Origin: Nocardioides dongkuii
Lineage (GTDB): Bacteria; Actinomycetota; Actinomycetes; Propionibacteriales; Nocardioidaceae
Length of the DNA: 64,000 nucleotides
Reading direction: 5' to 3'
NCBI RefSeq assembly: GCF_014127485.1
Contig: NZ_CP059903.1
Coordinates: forward strand, 372,001-436,000
Under the pieces are notes generated by a model. The model saw only the letters and a list, made by a program, of their open reading frames with translations. It searched no databases and was not told where the DNA came from. Below, piece after piece: positions 26,997 to 35,538 of this stretch. Numbering within the stretch: position 1 is the first letter of the stretch; every line of letters starts with the position of its first letter. The translations under genes and the position numbers were made by a program.

Positions 26997-29227
26997 CGTC
27001 CGCCGCCTCCGCCGCCGCGCGGCCCGCCGCCGCCACGAGGACCGCCGCCGCCGCCACCGCCGCCACCGTCGTCACCACCGCCGCCGCTGGACGGCGGCGC
27101 GGGCGGCGGGGCCGGGGCTGTGACCCCGGCGCCGGGGACGCCGGACGGGTAGACGAACGACTCGGCGTCGATGTAGGGCAGCACGCCGCGCATGGCCTGG
27201 CCCCAGATGGGCGCGGCGTACCCGGAGCCGGAGGCGCCGTAGATGGTGATCGGCCCGATGTTGACGCCCTCGAGGCTGGACGGGGTCCCGAACTCGTTGG
27301 CGCCCGCGATCATCGCGGCGGTGGCCATCGTCGGGGTGTAGCCGGCGAACCAGACCGAGTTGCCGCTGTCGGTCGTGCCGGTCTTGCCGGCGGCGTCGCG
27401 GCCGAGGCTCTGGGCGCTGGCGAACCCGCCCTCGATGACCCCCCGGAGGATGTCGTTGACCGCGTCGGCCGTGGACTCCTCCATCACCTGGGTGCAGCGG
27501 GCGGGGTACTCCTTGAGCAGGTTGCCCTTGCTGTCCTCGATCGCGGTGACCGGGCGGGCGTCGCAGTGCAGCCCGCGGGCGCCGAAGGTCGCGTAGGCCT
27601 CGGCCATCTCCAGCGGGCTCACGTCGGCGACACCGAGGGTGAAGGTCGGGACCCGCTCGGGCAGCCGGTCGGGCTGCTCCTTGCCCGTGGGGTTCTCCAG
27701 GTCGATGCCCATCTCCTGGGCGAGGCTGAACGGCTCGCACAGGCCGGTGATCTGCTCGAGCTTCATGAAGAACGTGTTCACCGAGAGCCGGGTGCCGTTG
27801 TAGAGGTTGGCGGTGATGCTGTCGGTGGTGGAGTTGGTCATCGGGAACTCGCCGTAGCCGTAGGGCTCGCCGTCGCAGTCCTCGTAGTCCTCCAGCCGGA
27901 GGACCGCCGGGTCGGGCGCGTAGATGGCCTCGGAGAGCGGGGTGCCGTCCTCGATGGCCTGGGCCAGGATGAAGACCTTGAACGTCGAGCCGCCCTGGAA
28001 CCCCTTGGCGGTGCCGTACTTCTCGTTGATCGCGTAGTTGAGGTAGGTCTGGCCCTTCTCCTTGTTGCGGCCCATCGGCCGCGACTGGGCCACCGCCCGG
28101 ACCTCGCCCGTGCCCGGCTCGACCATCGCGAGCGCGCCGATCGCGTTGACCTTGGCGTAGACGTGGGTGCTGACCGCCTCATCCGCGGAGCGCTGGAAGC
28201 GCTGGTCGAGCGTGGTGCGGATCGTGAGGCCGCCGTTCTTGAGCAGCTGGCTGCGCTCGTCGCGGTTCTTGCCGAGCGACTTGTCGCGCAGCAGGTACTC
28301 CATGACGTAGTCGCAGAAGAACGGCGCGGCGGAGGAGACGCACCCGTTGTCGGCGGGCTGCGGGTCGAGCCCCAGGGGGCTGTCCTTGATCTTCTCGGCC
28401 TTGGCCGCGGGGACGACGTTCAGCTCGGCCATCCGGTCGAGCACGACGTTGCGGCGCTCCATGGCCCGGTCGGGGTAGTTGGTCGGGTCGTAGCCGGTGG
28501 GGTTCTTCACCAGCCCGGCGAGCAGCGCGGACTGGCGCAGGTTGAGCGCGCGGGCGTTGACGTCGAAGTAGTGCTTGGCGGCCGCCTGGATGCCGTAGGC
28601 GCCGTCGCCGAAGTAGGCGATGTTGAGGTAGCGCTCCAGGATCCAGTCCTTGGAGTGCTCCTCCTCCATCGCGATGGCGTAGCGCAGCTCGCGCAGCTTG
28701 CGCGCGTAGCTGTTGTCGGTGGCCTCGCGGCGCTCCCGCTTGGAGCTCGCCTGCGTCACCAGCGTCTGCTTGACCAGCTGCTGGGTGATCGAGGAGCCGC
28801 CCTGGACCGACGCGCCGTCGTTGGCGGCGTTGGTGACGAAGGCACGCAGGGTGCCCTTGAGGTCGAGCGCGCCGTGCTCGTAGAACCGGTAGTCCTCGAT
28901 CGCGACGATCGCCTTGACCATCGTCCGCGACATCTGGCGCAGCGGCACCTCGACGCGGTTCTGGTCGTAGATGGTCGCCATCACCTCGCCCTGGCGGTCC
29001 AGGATCTGGGTGCGCTGCGGCAGCGCCTGGGTGTCGAGCTCCTCCGGGAGGTCGCTGAGCGCCTCCGAGGCGTTGCGTGCCCCGACGCCGAGCACGCCCG
29101 CGAACGGGATCGCCAGCCCGGCCACGATGACGCCGAGCACGGCCGAGACCGCGAGCATGACGGCGATGTGGCTGGCGACCCGGCGAGGGGTCAGGCGCGG
29201 CGCGGCGGGCGGGGGCGTCGTCGGCAT
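26990..29227 (-). CDS. Class A penicillin-binding protein (transglycosylase/transpeptidase), PonA-like
   Basis: Bifunctional peptidoglycan synthase, 745 residues. One membrane segment (about 22-45); GT51 glycosyltransferase domain at about 75-270 with EDYRFYEHGALD and GGSSITQQLVKQ; transpeptidase domain at about 350-690 with STFK, SVN and KTGTT. No PASTA domain is seen; instead the C-terminus is a Pro then Gly/Arg-rich low-complexity tail of about 45 residues. ATG at 29227 is 6 bases after TACCCT, so leaderless. The neighbourhood (WhiB, ATPase pair, phosphoesterase) matches the ponA2 locus of mycobacteria. Confidence 0.94.
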   Translation of the reverse strand: MPTTPPPAAPRLTPRRVASHIAVMLAVSAVLGVIVAGLAIPFAGVLGVGARNASEALSDLPEELDTQALPQRTQILDRQGEVMATIYDQNRVEVPLRQMSRTMVKAIVAIEDYRFYEHGALDLKGTLRAFVTNAANDGASVQGGSSITQQLVKQTLVTQASSKRERREATDNSYARKLRELRYAIAMEEEHSKDWILERYLNIAYFGDGAYGIQAAAKHYFDVNARALNLRQSALLAGLVKNPTGYDPTNYPDRAMERRNVVLDRMAELNVVPAAKAEKIKDSPLGLDPQPADNGCVSSAAPFFCDYVMEYLLRDKSLGKNRDERSQLLKNGGLTIRTTLDQRFQRSADEAVSTHVYAKVNAIGALAMVEPGTGEVRAVAQSRPMGRNKEKGQTYLNYAINEKYGTAKGFQGGSTFKVFILAQAIEDGTPLSEAIYAPDPAVLRLEDYEDCDGEPYGYGEFPMTNSTTDSITANLYNGTRLSVNTFFMKLEQITGLCEPFSLAQEMGIDLENPTGKEQPDRLPERVPTFTLGVADVSPLEMAEAYATFGARGLHCDARPVTAIEDSKGNLLKEYPARCTQVMEESTADAVNDILRGVIEGGFASAQSLGRDAAGKTGTTDSGNSVWFAGYTPTMATAAMIAGANEFGTPSSLEGVNIGPITIYGASGSGYAAPIWGQAMRGVLPYIDAESFVYPSGVPGAGVTAPAPPPAPPSSGGGGDDGGGGGGGGGPRGGGGPRGGGGGGRG

Positions 29228-29233
29228 GCTCCC

Positions 29234-29239
29234 AGGGTA
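29234..29239 (-). promoter_or_regulatory. -10 box TACCCT of the PBP gene (leaderless)
   Basis: On the minus strand TACCCT is followed by 6 bases and the ATG at 29227. Confidence 0.55.
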
Positions 29240-29301
29240 CGCGGAGCGCGCCGTGGCCCGGCATCTCCGAGAGGTCGCCCGGGAGCCGACCCGAGGGGGA
29301 G

Positions 29302-29323
29302 ATGACTAGGACGGACTAGTCAT
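29302..29323. promoter_or_regulatory. Inverted repeat ATGACTAG-N6-CTAGTCAT between PBP and WhiB genes
   Basis: An 8-bp perfect inverted repeat with a 6-bp spacer in the 228-bp region between two divergent genes. It is AT-rich relative to its surroundings and carries CTAG in both arms, a rare tetramer in high-GC genomes. Likely an operator for whiB, the PBP gene or both. A further copy of the half GGACTA follows at 29327. Confidence 0.5.
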
Positions 29324-29455
29324 TTCGGACTATCCCACGTAGGCCGATGGGGTCTGTCCCTCTGGCCCAATTGTCTTTACCTTGGGGACTCGAGAGTCAC
29401 CGGGAGGGCGTCATGGGGACGCCTACTCATCCCGGAACGATGTGGGGACATCATC

Positions 29456-29752
29456 ATGTGGGTTGAAGACTGGACGCCTCGCGCTGCTTGCAAGTCGGCA
29501 ACGCCGGATCAGCTGTTCGTGCGCGGCGCGGAGCAGAACAAGGCCAAGCAGCTGTGCTCCGGGTGCCCTGTGCGCACCGAGTGCCTGGCCGAGGCACTGG
29601 ACAACCAGATCGAGTGGGGCGTCTGGGGAGGCATGACCGAGCGCGAGCGCCGGGCCCTGCTCCGCCGGCGGCCGACCTCCTCCTGGCGCTCGGTGCTCGA
29701 GACCGCCCGGGAGCAGCAGGTCGTCTCCCCGGTCTCGCAGACCGCCAGCTGA
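29456..29752 (+). CDS. WhiB-family iron-sulfur transcription regulator (WhiB4-like by position)
   Basis: A 98-residue Wbl protein. The four cluster-binding cysteines are C12, C34, C37 and C43 (C-x2-C-x5-C for the last three), followed by the G[VI]WGG turn (GVWGGM, 55-60) and a basic DNA-binding tail (RERRALLRRR). Wbl proteins hold a [4Fe-4S] cluster that responds to O2 and NO and usually act with the primary sigma factor. Position between the PBP gene and the ATPase pair matches mycobacterial whiB4. Its stop codon is one base from that of the convergent ATPase gene. Confidence 0.93.
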   Translation: MWVEDWTPRAACKSATPDQLFVRGAEQNKAKQLCSGCPVRTECLAEALDNQIEWGVWGGMTERERRALLRRRPTSSWRSVLETAREQQVVSPVSQTAS

Positions 29753-29753
29753 G

Positions 29754-30935
29754 CTAGCCCTTCGCCAGCAGCGTCCCGATCCGCCGCAGCCCGGTGAGGT
29801 CGTGGACGTCGGTGGAGAGCGCCGGCACCACCGTCGTCGCGACGTGCGGGTGCGCCGCCGCGAACCGGTCGCGCAGCACGGCCTCGCGCTCCACCATGCG
29901 CACGCGGTCGGCGTGCAGCCGGAGCAGGCCGGCCGTGAGCGAGCCCGGGTCGCGCTTGCGCAGCCGGGCGGCCGCGGTGGTCGCCTCCTCGGCCGACAGC
30001 GTGCCCCGCGGGGGCGGCGCCGCCCGGTTGACGACCAGCCCCGCGAGCGGCATCCGGTCCTCGCCGAGCCGCTCCACGAAGTACGCCGCCTCGCGCAGCG
30101 CGTCCGGCTCGGGCGCGGCGACGACGAGGAACGCCGTCCCGTCGGCCTGGAGCAGCGCGTAGGTCTTCTGCGCCCGCGCCCGGAAGCCGCCGAAGACGGT
30201 GTCGAGGGCCGCGACGAAGGTCTGCATGTCGCTCAGCACCTGGCCGCCCAGGATCTTGTTCAGCGCGCCGGTGATCATCCCGAACCCGGCGCTCATCAGC
30301 TTCGCCGGGCCGCGGGCGGGCGCGAGCATCAGCCGGATGAACCGGCCGTCGAGGAAGCTGGAGAGCCGCTCCGGGGCGTCGAGGAAGTCCAGCGCCGACC
30401 GGGACGGCGGGGTGTCGACGACGATCAGGTCGTAGGTGCCGTCCCGCTGGGCGTCGGCGTGGAGCTGGCCGAGCTTCTCCATCGCCATGTACTCCTGCGT
30501 GCCCGCGAACGAGCTCGACAGCGCGATGTAGAAGGGGTTCTCCAGGATCTGGCGGGCCTTCTCGGGGCTGGCCTGGCTCTCGACCACCTCGTCGAAGGTG
30601 CGCTTCATGTCGAGCATCATCGCGTCCAGGCTCCCCGTCGCCCCGGGCGCGAGGCCGGTGACGGGGCGCGGGGTGTTGTCGAGCCTCTCGATGCCCATCG
30701 CCTGGGCCAGCCGCCGGGCCGGGTCGATGGTCAGCACCACGACCTTGCGGCCGCGCTCGGCCGCACGCAGCGCGAGCGCGGCGCTCGTGGTCGTCTTGCC
30801 GACGCCGCCCGAGCCGCAGCACACGATGATCCCGGTGCCGCGGTCGTCGAGCAGCGCGTCGACGTCGAGGGTCGGGGCGGTGCCGCCGTGGGCGGCGAGC
30901 GGGCCGACGCGGGGCCGGGAGGCGCGCGCGGCCAT
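29754..30935 (-). CDS. ArsA/GET3-like ATPase, second of pair
   Basis: A 393-residue SIMIBI-class ATPase. Deviant Walker A CGSGGVGKTTTSAAL at about residues 37-51, switch motif IDPARRLAQAMG and Walker B LIVVDTPPSRSALDFLD. Related to anion-pump ATPase ArsA and the eukaryotic tail-anchored-protein factor GET3. Adjacent twin genes like Rv3679-Rv3680 occur across actinobacteria and probably form a heterodimer; stress tolerance has been reported there. Its ATG shares one base with the stop of the upstream partner, so the pair is coupled. Confidence 0.88.
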   Translation of the reverse strand: MAARASRPRVGPLAAHGGTAPTLDVDALLDDRGTGIIVCCGSGGVGKTTTSAALALRAAERGRKVVVLTIDPARRLAQAMGIERLDNTPRPVTGLAPGATGSLDAMMLDMKRTFDEVVESQASPEKARQILENPFYIALSSSFAGTQEYMAMEKLGQLHADAQRDGTYDLIVVDTPPSRSALDFLDAPERLSSFLDGRFIRLMLAPARGPAKLMSAGFGMITGALNKILGGQVLSDMQTFVAALDTVFGGFRARAQKTYALLQADGTAFLVVAAPEPDALREAAYFVERLGEDRMPLAGLVVNRAAPPPRGTLSAEEATTAAARLRKRDPGSLTAGLLRLHADRVRMVEREAVLRDRFAAAHPHVATTVVPALSTDVHDLTGLRRIGTLLAKG

Positions 30936-31942
30936 CAGGCGAGCCCCTGCTCGCGCAGCAGGGCGGCCAGCTCGTAGAGCCCGCCGAGGTCGACGCCGCC
31001 CGTCAGCCGCGGCAGCTCGTACGACGGGACGTCGAGGTCGGCGACCAGCGCGCGCTGGGCGTCCTCGAGGGCGCGCCGCTCGGCGTGGTCGCGGGCCTCG
31101 GCGGCGAGCCCGTCGACCAGGGTGCGCGGCGCCGACACCCCGACCGCCTCGAGGTCGGCCCGGACCGCGTCCTTGTCGATCCGGCCCTTGCTGGCCGCGG
31201 CGAGGTCGGCGTCGCCGATCTCGCGCGGGCGGACCTGGTTGACCACGACCGCGCCCACCGGGAGCCGGTTGCGGCGGAGCTCCTCGATCCCGTCGGCGGT
31301 CTCCTGCACCGGCATCTCCTCCAGGACCGTGACCAGGTGGACCGCGGTCCGCGGGGAGCGGAACAGGGTCATCATCGTGTCGGACTGGTTCTTGATCGGC
31401 CCGACCTTCGCGAGCCCGGCGAGCTCCCCGCTCACGTTGAGGAACTGCGCGATCCGTCCGGTCGGCGGCGCGTCGAGCACGACCGCGTCGTACTGCACGG
31501 CGCCCTTGTTGCGGCTGTTGCGCTGCACGGCCTCGAACACCTTCCCGGTGAGCAGCACGTCGCGGACGCCCGGGGCGATCGTGGTCGCGAACTCCACGAC
31601 GCCGAACCGGTCCAGCGCCTTCCCGGCGCGACCGAGCTTGTAGTACATCGCGAGGTACTCGAGGAGCGCCGACTCCGGGTCGATGTGCAGCGCGTGCACC
31701 ACGCCGGGGGTGCGCTCGTCCTCGCCCGGCAGGCCGGTGGCGATCCGGCGCTCGGCGTACGGCAGCGGGTCGACGTCGAACATCCGGGCGATGCCCTGGC
31801 GGCCCTCGACCTCGCAGAGCAGCACGTTGCGGCCGTGGGAGGCGAGCGCCAGGGCGAGCGCCGCCGCCACCGTCGACTTGCCGGTGCCGCCCTTGCCGGT
31901 GACGACGTGCAGGCGCACCTGCTCCCAGGTCGCGTCGTTCAT
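30935..31942 (-). CDS. ArsA/GET3-like ATPase, first of pair
   Basis: A 335-residue ATPase with the deviant Walker A TGKGGTGKSTVAAAL at about residues 14-28 and Walker B VVLDAPPTGRIAQFL. The residue spacing differs from its partner, consistent with two specialised chains. It contains no transmembrane segment; any anion or membrane-protein cargo is unknown. ATG at 31942 is 7 bases after TACTCT, so leaderless. Divergent from the CoA-transferase operon. Confidence 0.88.
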   Translation of the reverse strand: MNDATWEQVRLHVVTGKGGTGKSTVAAALALALASHGRNVLLCEVEGRQGIARMFDVDPLPYAERRIATGLPGEDERTPGVVHALHIDPESALLEYLAMYYKLGRAGKALDRFGVVEFATTIAPGVRDVLLTGKVFEAVQRNSRNKGAVQYDAVVLDAPPTGRIAQFLNVSGELAGLAKVGPIKNQSDTMMTLFRSPRTAVHLVTVLEEMPVQETADGIEELRRNRLPVGAVVVNQVRPREIGDADLAAASKGRIDKDAVRADLEAVGVSAPRTLVDGLAAEARDHAERRALEDAQRALVADLDVPSYELPRLTGGVDLGGLYELAALLREQGLA

Positions 31943-31949
31943 GCCAGGA

Positions 31950-31955
31950 AGAGTA
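31950..31955 (-). promoter_or_regulatory. -10 box TACTCT of the ATPase pair (leaderless)
   Basis: On the minus strand TACTCT is followed by 7 bases and the ATG at 31942. Confidence 0.55.
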
Positions 31956-32016
31956 GGGGGTGGGTGGACACGGCGCCGTGTTTGACGCCACAGGTGCTCG
32001 TCGTTTGGATCAGGGC

Positions 32017-32787
32017 ATGGACAAGGTCGTGGGCTCAGCCGCCGAGGCGGTCGCGGACATCCCGGACGGGTCGACGCTCTCGGTGGGCGGGTTCGGCCTG
32101 TGCGGCATCCCGTCGGTGCTGGTCGGGGCGCTGCTCGACGCCGGGACGCGCGACCTCGAGGTGGTCTCCAACAACGCCGGCGTCGACGGGTGGGGCCTGG
32201 GGCTGCTGCTGGCCGCCGGCCGGCTGCGGCGCGTGGTGGCCTCCTACGTCGGGGAGAACCGGGAGTTCGCCCGGCAGTACCTCGCCGGCGAGCTCGAGGT
32301 GGAGCTGACCCCGCAGGGCACGCTCGCGGAGCGGATGCGGGCCGGCGGGTCGGGGATCCCGGCGTTCTTCACTGCGACCGGGGTCGGCACCCAGGTGGCC
32401 GAGGGCGGGCTGCCGTGGCGGTACGACGCAGCCGGCGAGGTGGTCGTGTCCAGCCCCCCGAAGCAGACCCAGGTCTTCGAGACCGCCGAGGGGCCGCAGG
32501 AGTTCCTGCTCGAGCACGCGATCGTGGCCGACTACGGGCTGGTGCGCGCCTGGCGCGGCGACCGCCACGGCAACCTGGTGTTCCGCGACTCCGCGCGCAA
32601 CTTCAACCCGCTCGCCGCGATGTGCGGCCGGGTGACGATCGCGGAGGTCGAGGAGCTCGTGGAGCCCGGCGAGATCGACCCCAACCAGGTGCACACGCCC
32701 GGGGTGTTCGTGCACCGGGTCGTCGAGTTGACCCCCGAGCAGGCGGCCGACAAGCGGATCGAGAAGAGGACGGTGCAGAGCCGATGA
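32017..32787 (+). CDS. 3-oxoacid CoA-transferase subunit A
   Basis: A 256-residue alpha chain of a succinyl-CoA:3-ketoacid (or similar) CoA-transferase, moving CoA from an acyl-CoA to acetoacetate or another 3-oxoacid. The family motif [12 protein letters not shown] is near residue 25 and [12 protein letters not shown] near 52. Overlaps subunit B by 4 bases. It may feed ketone bodies or branched 3-oxoacids into acetyl-CoA; the exact acid cannot be read from sequence. Confidence 0.92.
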   Translation: MDKVVGSAAEAVADIPDGSTLSVGGFGLCGIPSVLVGALLDAGTRDLEVVSNNAGVDGWGLGLLLAAGRLRRVVASYVGENREFARQYLAGELEVELTPQGTLAERMRAGGSGIPAFFTATGVGTQVAEGGLPWRYDAAGEVVVSSPPKQTQVFETAEGPQEFLLEHAIVADYGLVRAWRGDRHGNLVFRDSARNFNPLAAMCGRVTIAEVEELVEPGEIDPNQVHTPGVFVHRVVELTPEQAADKRIEKRTVQSR

Positions 32788-33425
32788 GCTGGTCGCGCGA
32801 GGAGATGGCCGCGCGGGCGGCGAGCGAGCTGACCGACGGGTCCTACGTCAACCTCGGCATCGGGCTGCCCACGCTGGTGCCGAACTACGTCGCCGACGAC
32901 GTCGAGCTGGTGCTGCAGAGCGAGAACGGCATCCTCGGCGTCGGGGCCTACCCGCTCGAGGGCGAGGAGGACCCCGACCTGGTCAACGCCGGCAAGGAGA
33001 CCGTCACGGTGCGGCCCGGGGCGTCGTTCTTCGACTCCGCGACCTCGTTCGGGATGATCCGCGGCGGCAAGGTCGACGCCGCGATCCTGGGGGCGATGCA
33101 GGTCTCGCGCGCCGGTGACATCGCCAACTGGATGATCCCCGGGAAGATGGTCAAGGGCATGGGCGGCGCGATGGACCTGGTCCACGGCGCGAAGCGGGTG
33201 ATCGTGCTGATGGAGCACGTCGCCAAGGACGGGTCGTACAAGATCGTCGAGGAGTGCTCGCTGCCGTACACCGGTCGCGGGGTGGTGCAGCGGATCATCA
33301 CCGACCTCGCCGTGATCGACGTGGACCCCGGTCCCGAGGGTGGCCTGCGTCTGGTCGAGCTCGCCCCGGGCGTCACCGAGGACGAGGTGCGGGCCAAGAC
33401 CGAGCCCCCGCTGCTCGGCGCCTGA
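32784..33425 (+). CDS. 3-oxoacid CoA-transferase subunit B
   Basis: A 213-residue beta chain. The catalytic glutamate is in SENGILGVG (near residue 50), which forms the glutamyl-CoA thioester. [14 protein letters not shown] and [15 protein letters not shown] are family signatures. ATG overlaps the subunit A stop (ATGA), so the two chains are made in equal amounts. Confidence 0.93.
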   Translation: MSWSREEMAARAASELTDGSYVNLGIGLPTLVPNYVADDVELVLQSENGILGVGAYPLEGEEDPDLVNAGKETVTVRPGASFFDSATSFGMIRGGKVDAAILGAMQVSRAGDIANWMIPGKMVKGMGGAMDLVHGAKRVIVLMEHVAKDGSYKIVEECSLPYTGRGVVQRIITDLAVIDVDPGPEGGLRLVELAPGVTEDEVRAKTEPPLLGA

Positions 33426-33492
33426 GCCGCGATTGCGGGACATATCACACCGCTCGGAGGGGTGTCTCGCGGGGGTCGGGGCATAGGTGGGT

Positions 33493-34023
33493 ATGACCAA
33501 CGACAGAGCTGCAGAAGCCCGCGAGGGACTGTTCGACAGCGTCGCGGGCAAGGCCAAGGAAGTGGCGGGCGCCGTGACCGGCAAGGACGAGCTGGTCGAG
33601 GAGGGACAGCTCCAGCAGGCCGAGGCCCGCCACCGCAAGCAGGCGGTCGCCGACGAGGCGGTGGCCGACGCCAAGCGCGAGGAGGCCGCCGAGAAGCTCG
33701 CCGAGACCAGCCGCGAGGCCGCGGAGCAGGAGGCCGCCGCCCGCGCCCGTGCGGCCCGCGAGGAGCAGGTGGTCGAGGCGCAGCGCGCCGGCGAGCACGA
33801 CGCCGCAGCCCGCGAGGCCGCCCGGCAGGAGGCCGCCGGCCTCGAGGCCGCCGAGGAGCACGCCGACCAGGTCGCCGAGGCCCGGCTGCGGGACGCGGAG
33901 GCGCTCGCGGCCGACGCGACCGCCACCGAGCAGGAGGCCGCCGAGGAGCGCGCCCGGCTCGATCGCGAGGCCGCCCTGGCCGACCAGCGCGCGGCCCAGC
34001 TGCGCGCCACGACCGAGAAGTGA
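33493..34023 (+). CDS. CsbD-like stress protein with long acidic coiled coil
   Basis: A 176-residue protein. Residues 10-45 match the CsbD domain (DSVAGKAKEVAGAVTGKDELVEEG), a marker of general-stress proteins. The rest is an uninterrupted Ala/Glu/Arg-rich helix, acidic overall, probably a coiled coil. ATG at 33493 chosen over GTG at 33487; an AGGTGG lies just upstream. Likely co-transcribed with the basic coiled-coil gene 8 bases downstream. Confidence 0.75.
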   Translation: MTNDRAAEAREGLFDSVAGKAKEVAGAVTGKDELVEEGQLQQAEARHRKQAVADEAVADAKREEAAEKLAETSREAAEQEAAARARAAREEQVVEAQRAGEHDAAAREAARQEAAGLEAAEEHADQVAEARLRDAEALAADATATEQEAAEERARLDREAALADQRAAQLRATTEK

Positions 34024-34031
34024 GGACCACC

Positions 34032-34679
34032 ATGATCAGCACGCTCATCGCCCTGCCCTACGAGATCGCACGACTCCCGCTCGCGCTCGTCGACAGCACG
34101 CTGTCCGACCGGCTGCCGGAGACCTCGCCGACGCGGGTGACGCTCGACCGGGCCCTCGGCTCGGCCGACCGGATCGCCGGTGGCCTGCTGCGGAACCCCG
34201 ACATCGCCCGGCGCGGCGCCGCCCGCATCGAGCGCTCCGACACGCTGCTCGCCGCGGCCCGGCTCGAGCAGGAGGCCGACGAGCGCCGCGAGCAGGCCAA
34301 GCAGAAGCAGGCCGCCGCGCGCCGGGAGGCCGCGGAGAAGCGCCGGGCCGCCAAGGAGCGCGCGGCCGCGGGCCTGGTCGAGGCCGACGCCACCGAGGCG
34401 CGCGGCAAGCAGCGGGCCAAGGCGTCCGCGGCGCAGACCGCCGCGCAGAAGAAGGCGGCCGCGGACAAGCGGGCCGCGAGCCGCATCGAGACCGCCGAGC
34501 AGCGCAAGAAGCGGGTCGAGACCGCCGCGCGTACCAAGAAGCAGGCGGCCCAGCGGGCGCCCAAGGCGGAGCTCGCCGAGGCCCGGGAGACCAAGCAGGC
34601 CGCCGCCGACGCGCGCGCCGACGCCGAGCTGCTCAGCGAGCTCACCGAGGCCAAGAAGCAGGAGCGCCAGCAGGGCTGA
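34032..34679 (+). CDS. Ala/Lys/Arg-rich coiled-coil protein of unknown function
   Basis: A 215-residue protein. The first 60 residues are more ordered (LIALPYEIARLPLALVDSTL), followed by a long, strongly basic helical region of Ala with Lys/Arg/Glu up to the end. The composition resembles histone-like or IF2-N-type helices, so nucleic acid or polyphosphate binding is possible. It is paired with the acidic CsbD-type helix upstream. GAGGA precedes the ATG. Confidence 0.6.
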   Translation: MISTLIALPYEIARLPLALVDSTLSDRLPETSPTRVTLDRALGSADRIAGGLLRNPDIARRGAARIERSDTLLAAARLEQEADERREQAKQKQAAARREAAEKRRAAKERAAAGLVEADATEARGKQRAKASAAQTAAQKKAAADKRAASRIETAEQRKKRVETAARTKKQAAQRAPKAELAEARETKQAAADARADAELLSELTEAKKQERQQG

Positions 34680-34729
34680 GGTCACCGTCGCGACGCCGGG
34701 CCGCCTCCGTGGCGCCCGGCGTCGCGCCG

Positions 34730-34756
34730 TGTCACAGTCGCGGGGTCGGTCTCGTC
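34730..34756 (+). promoter_or_regulatory. ECF41-type promoter TGTCACA-N16-CGTC
   Basis: TGTCACA at 34730-34736 and CGTC at 34753-34756 are separated by exactly 16 bases. This matches the published ECF41 target promoter (TGTCACA-N16-CGTC). It lies 8 bases before the ATG of the oxidoreductase gene whose stop overlaps the ECF41 sigma factor gene, so the sigma factor very probably drives its own operon from here. Confidence 0.85.
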
Positions 34757-34764
34757 CTCCGGGC

Positions 34765-35538
34765 ATGAACAGGAACCCGCGCCCCGTGCTCACCCTCGCC
34801 GTCGCCGGCGCCACCGGCGTCGTCGGCCACCACGTCGCGGAGGTCGCGCGCGAGCGCGGCCACCGGGTGGTGCCGCTCGCCCGCTCCCTCGGTGTCGACC
34901 TGCTCGGCGAGGCCGGGCGGCCCGGGCTGACCGAGCTGCTGAGGGGCGTCGACGCGGTCGTCGACACCACCAACGTGCAGACCCAGAGCCAGCGGGTGGC
35001 CGAGGCGCACTTCGGCGCGATCACCCGGAACCTTCTGGCCGCCGAGGCCGCGGCCGGGGTAGGGCACCACGTGCTGCTCTCGATCGTCGGGGTCGAGGAC
35101 GTGCCGACCGGCTACTACCGCGCCAAGGTCGCGCAGGAGCGGCAGGTGGCCGCGGGCGGCGTCGGCTGGAGCGTGCTGCGCGCCACGCAGTTCCACGAGT
35201 TCGCCGAGCAGGTGCTGGGCTTCGTCCGGGTCGGGCCGGTGTCGGTCGTCCCGAGGATGACCAGCCAGCCGGTCGCCGCCGTCGAGGTCGCGCAGGCGCT
35301 GGTCGACCTCGCCGAGGGCGCACCGTGCGGGCAGGCGCCGGACCTCGCCGGGCCGGAGCGGCTCCCGATGCACGACCTGGCCCGCCGGGTCTCCCGCTCC
35401 CGGGGGCTCGGCCGGCGCGTCGTCGCCGTCCCGCTGCCCGGTGCGGCAGGACGGCGGATGCGCGACGGCACGCTCTGCCCGACCGGCGCGGGCCCCCGCG
35501 GGACGGTGACCTTCGACGCGTGGCTGGCGGCGGCGTGA
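34765..35538 (+). CDS. NAD(P)-binding NmrA/SDR-like oxidoreductase of the ECF41 module
   Basis: A 257-residue Rossmann protein with an N-terminal nucleotide-binding loop (AVAGATGVVGHHVAE) and a YYRAK motif corresponding to the Tyr/Lys region of atypical SDRs. It most resembles NmrA-like or nucleoside-diphosphate-sugar-epimerase-like proteins. Adjacent oxidoreductases or epimerases are part of the conserved ECF41 setting (COE proteins), thought to be linked to the signal the sigma factor senses. ATG at 34765 is almost at the expected transcription start. Substrate unknown. Confidence 0.8.
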   Translation: MNRNPRPVLTLAVAGATGVVGHHVAEVARERGHRVVPLARSLGVDLLGEAGRPGLTELLRGVDAVVDTTNVQTQSQRVAEAHFGAITRNLLAAEAAAGVGHHVLLSIVGVEDVPTGYYRAKVAQERQVAAGGVGWSVLRATQFHEFAEQVLGFVRVGPVSVVPRMTSQPVAAVEVAQALVDLAEGAPCGQAPDLAGPERLPMHDLARRVSRSRGLGRRVVAVPLPGAAGRRMRDGTLCPTGAGPRGTVTFDAWLAAA

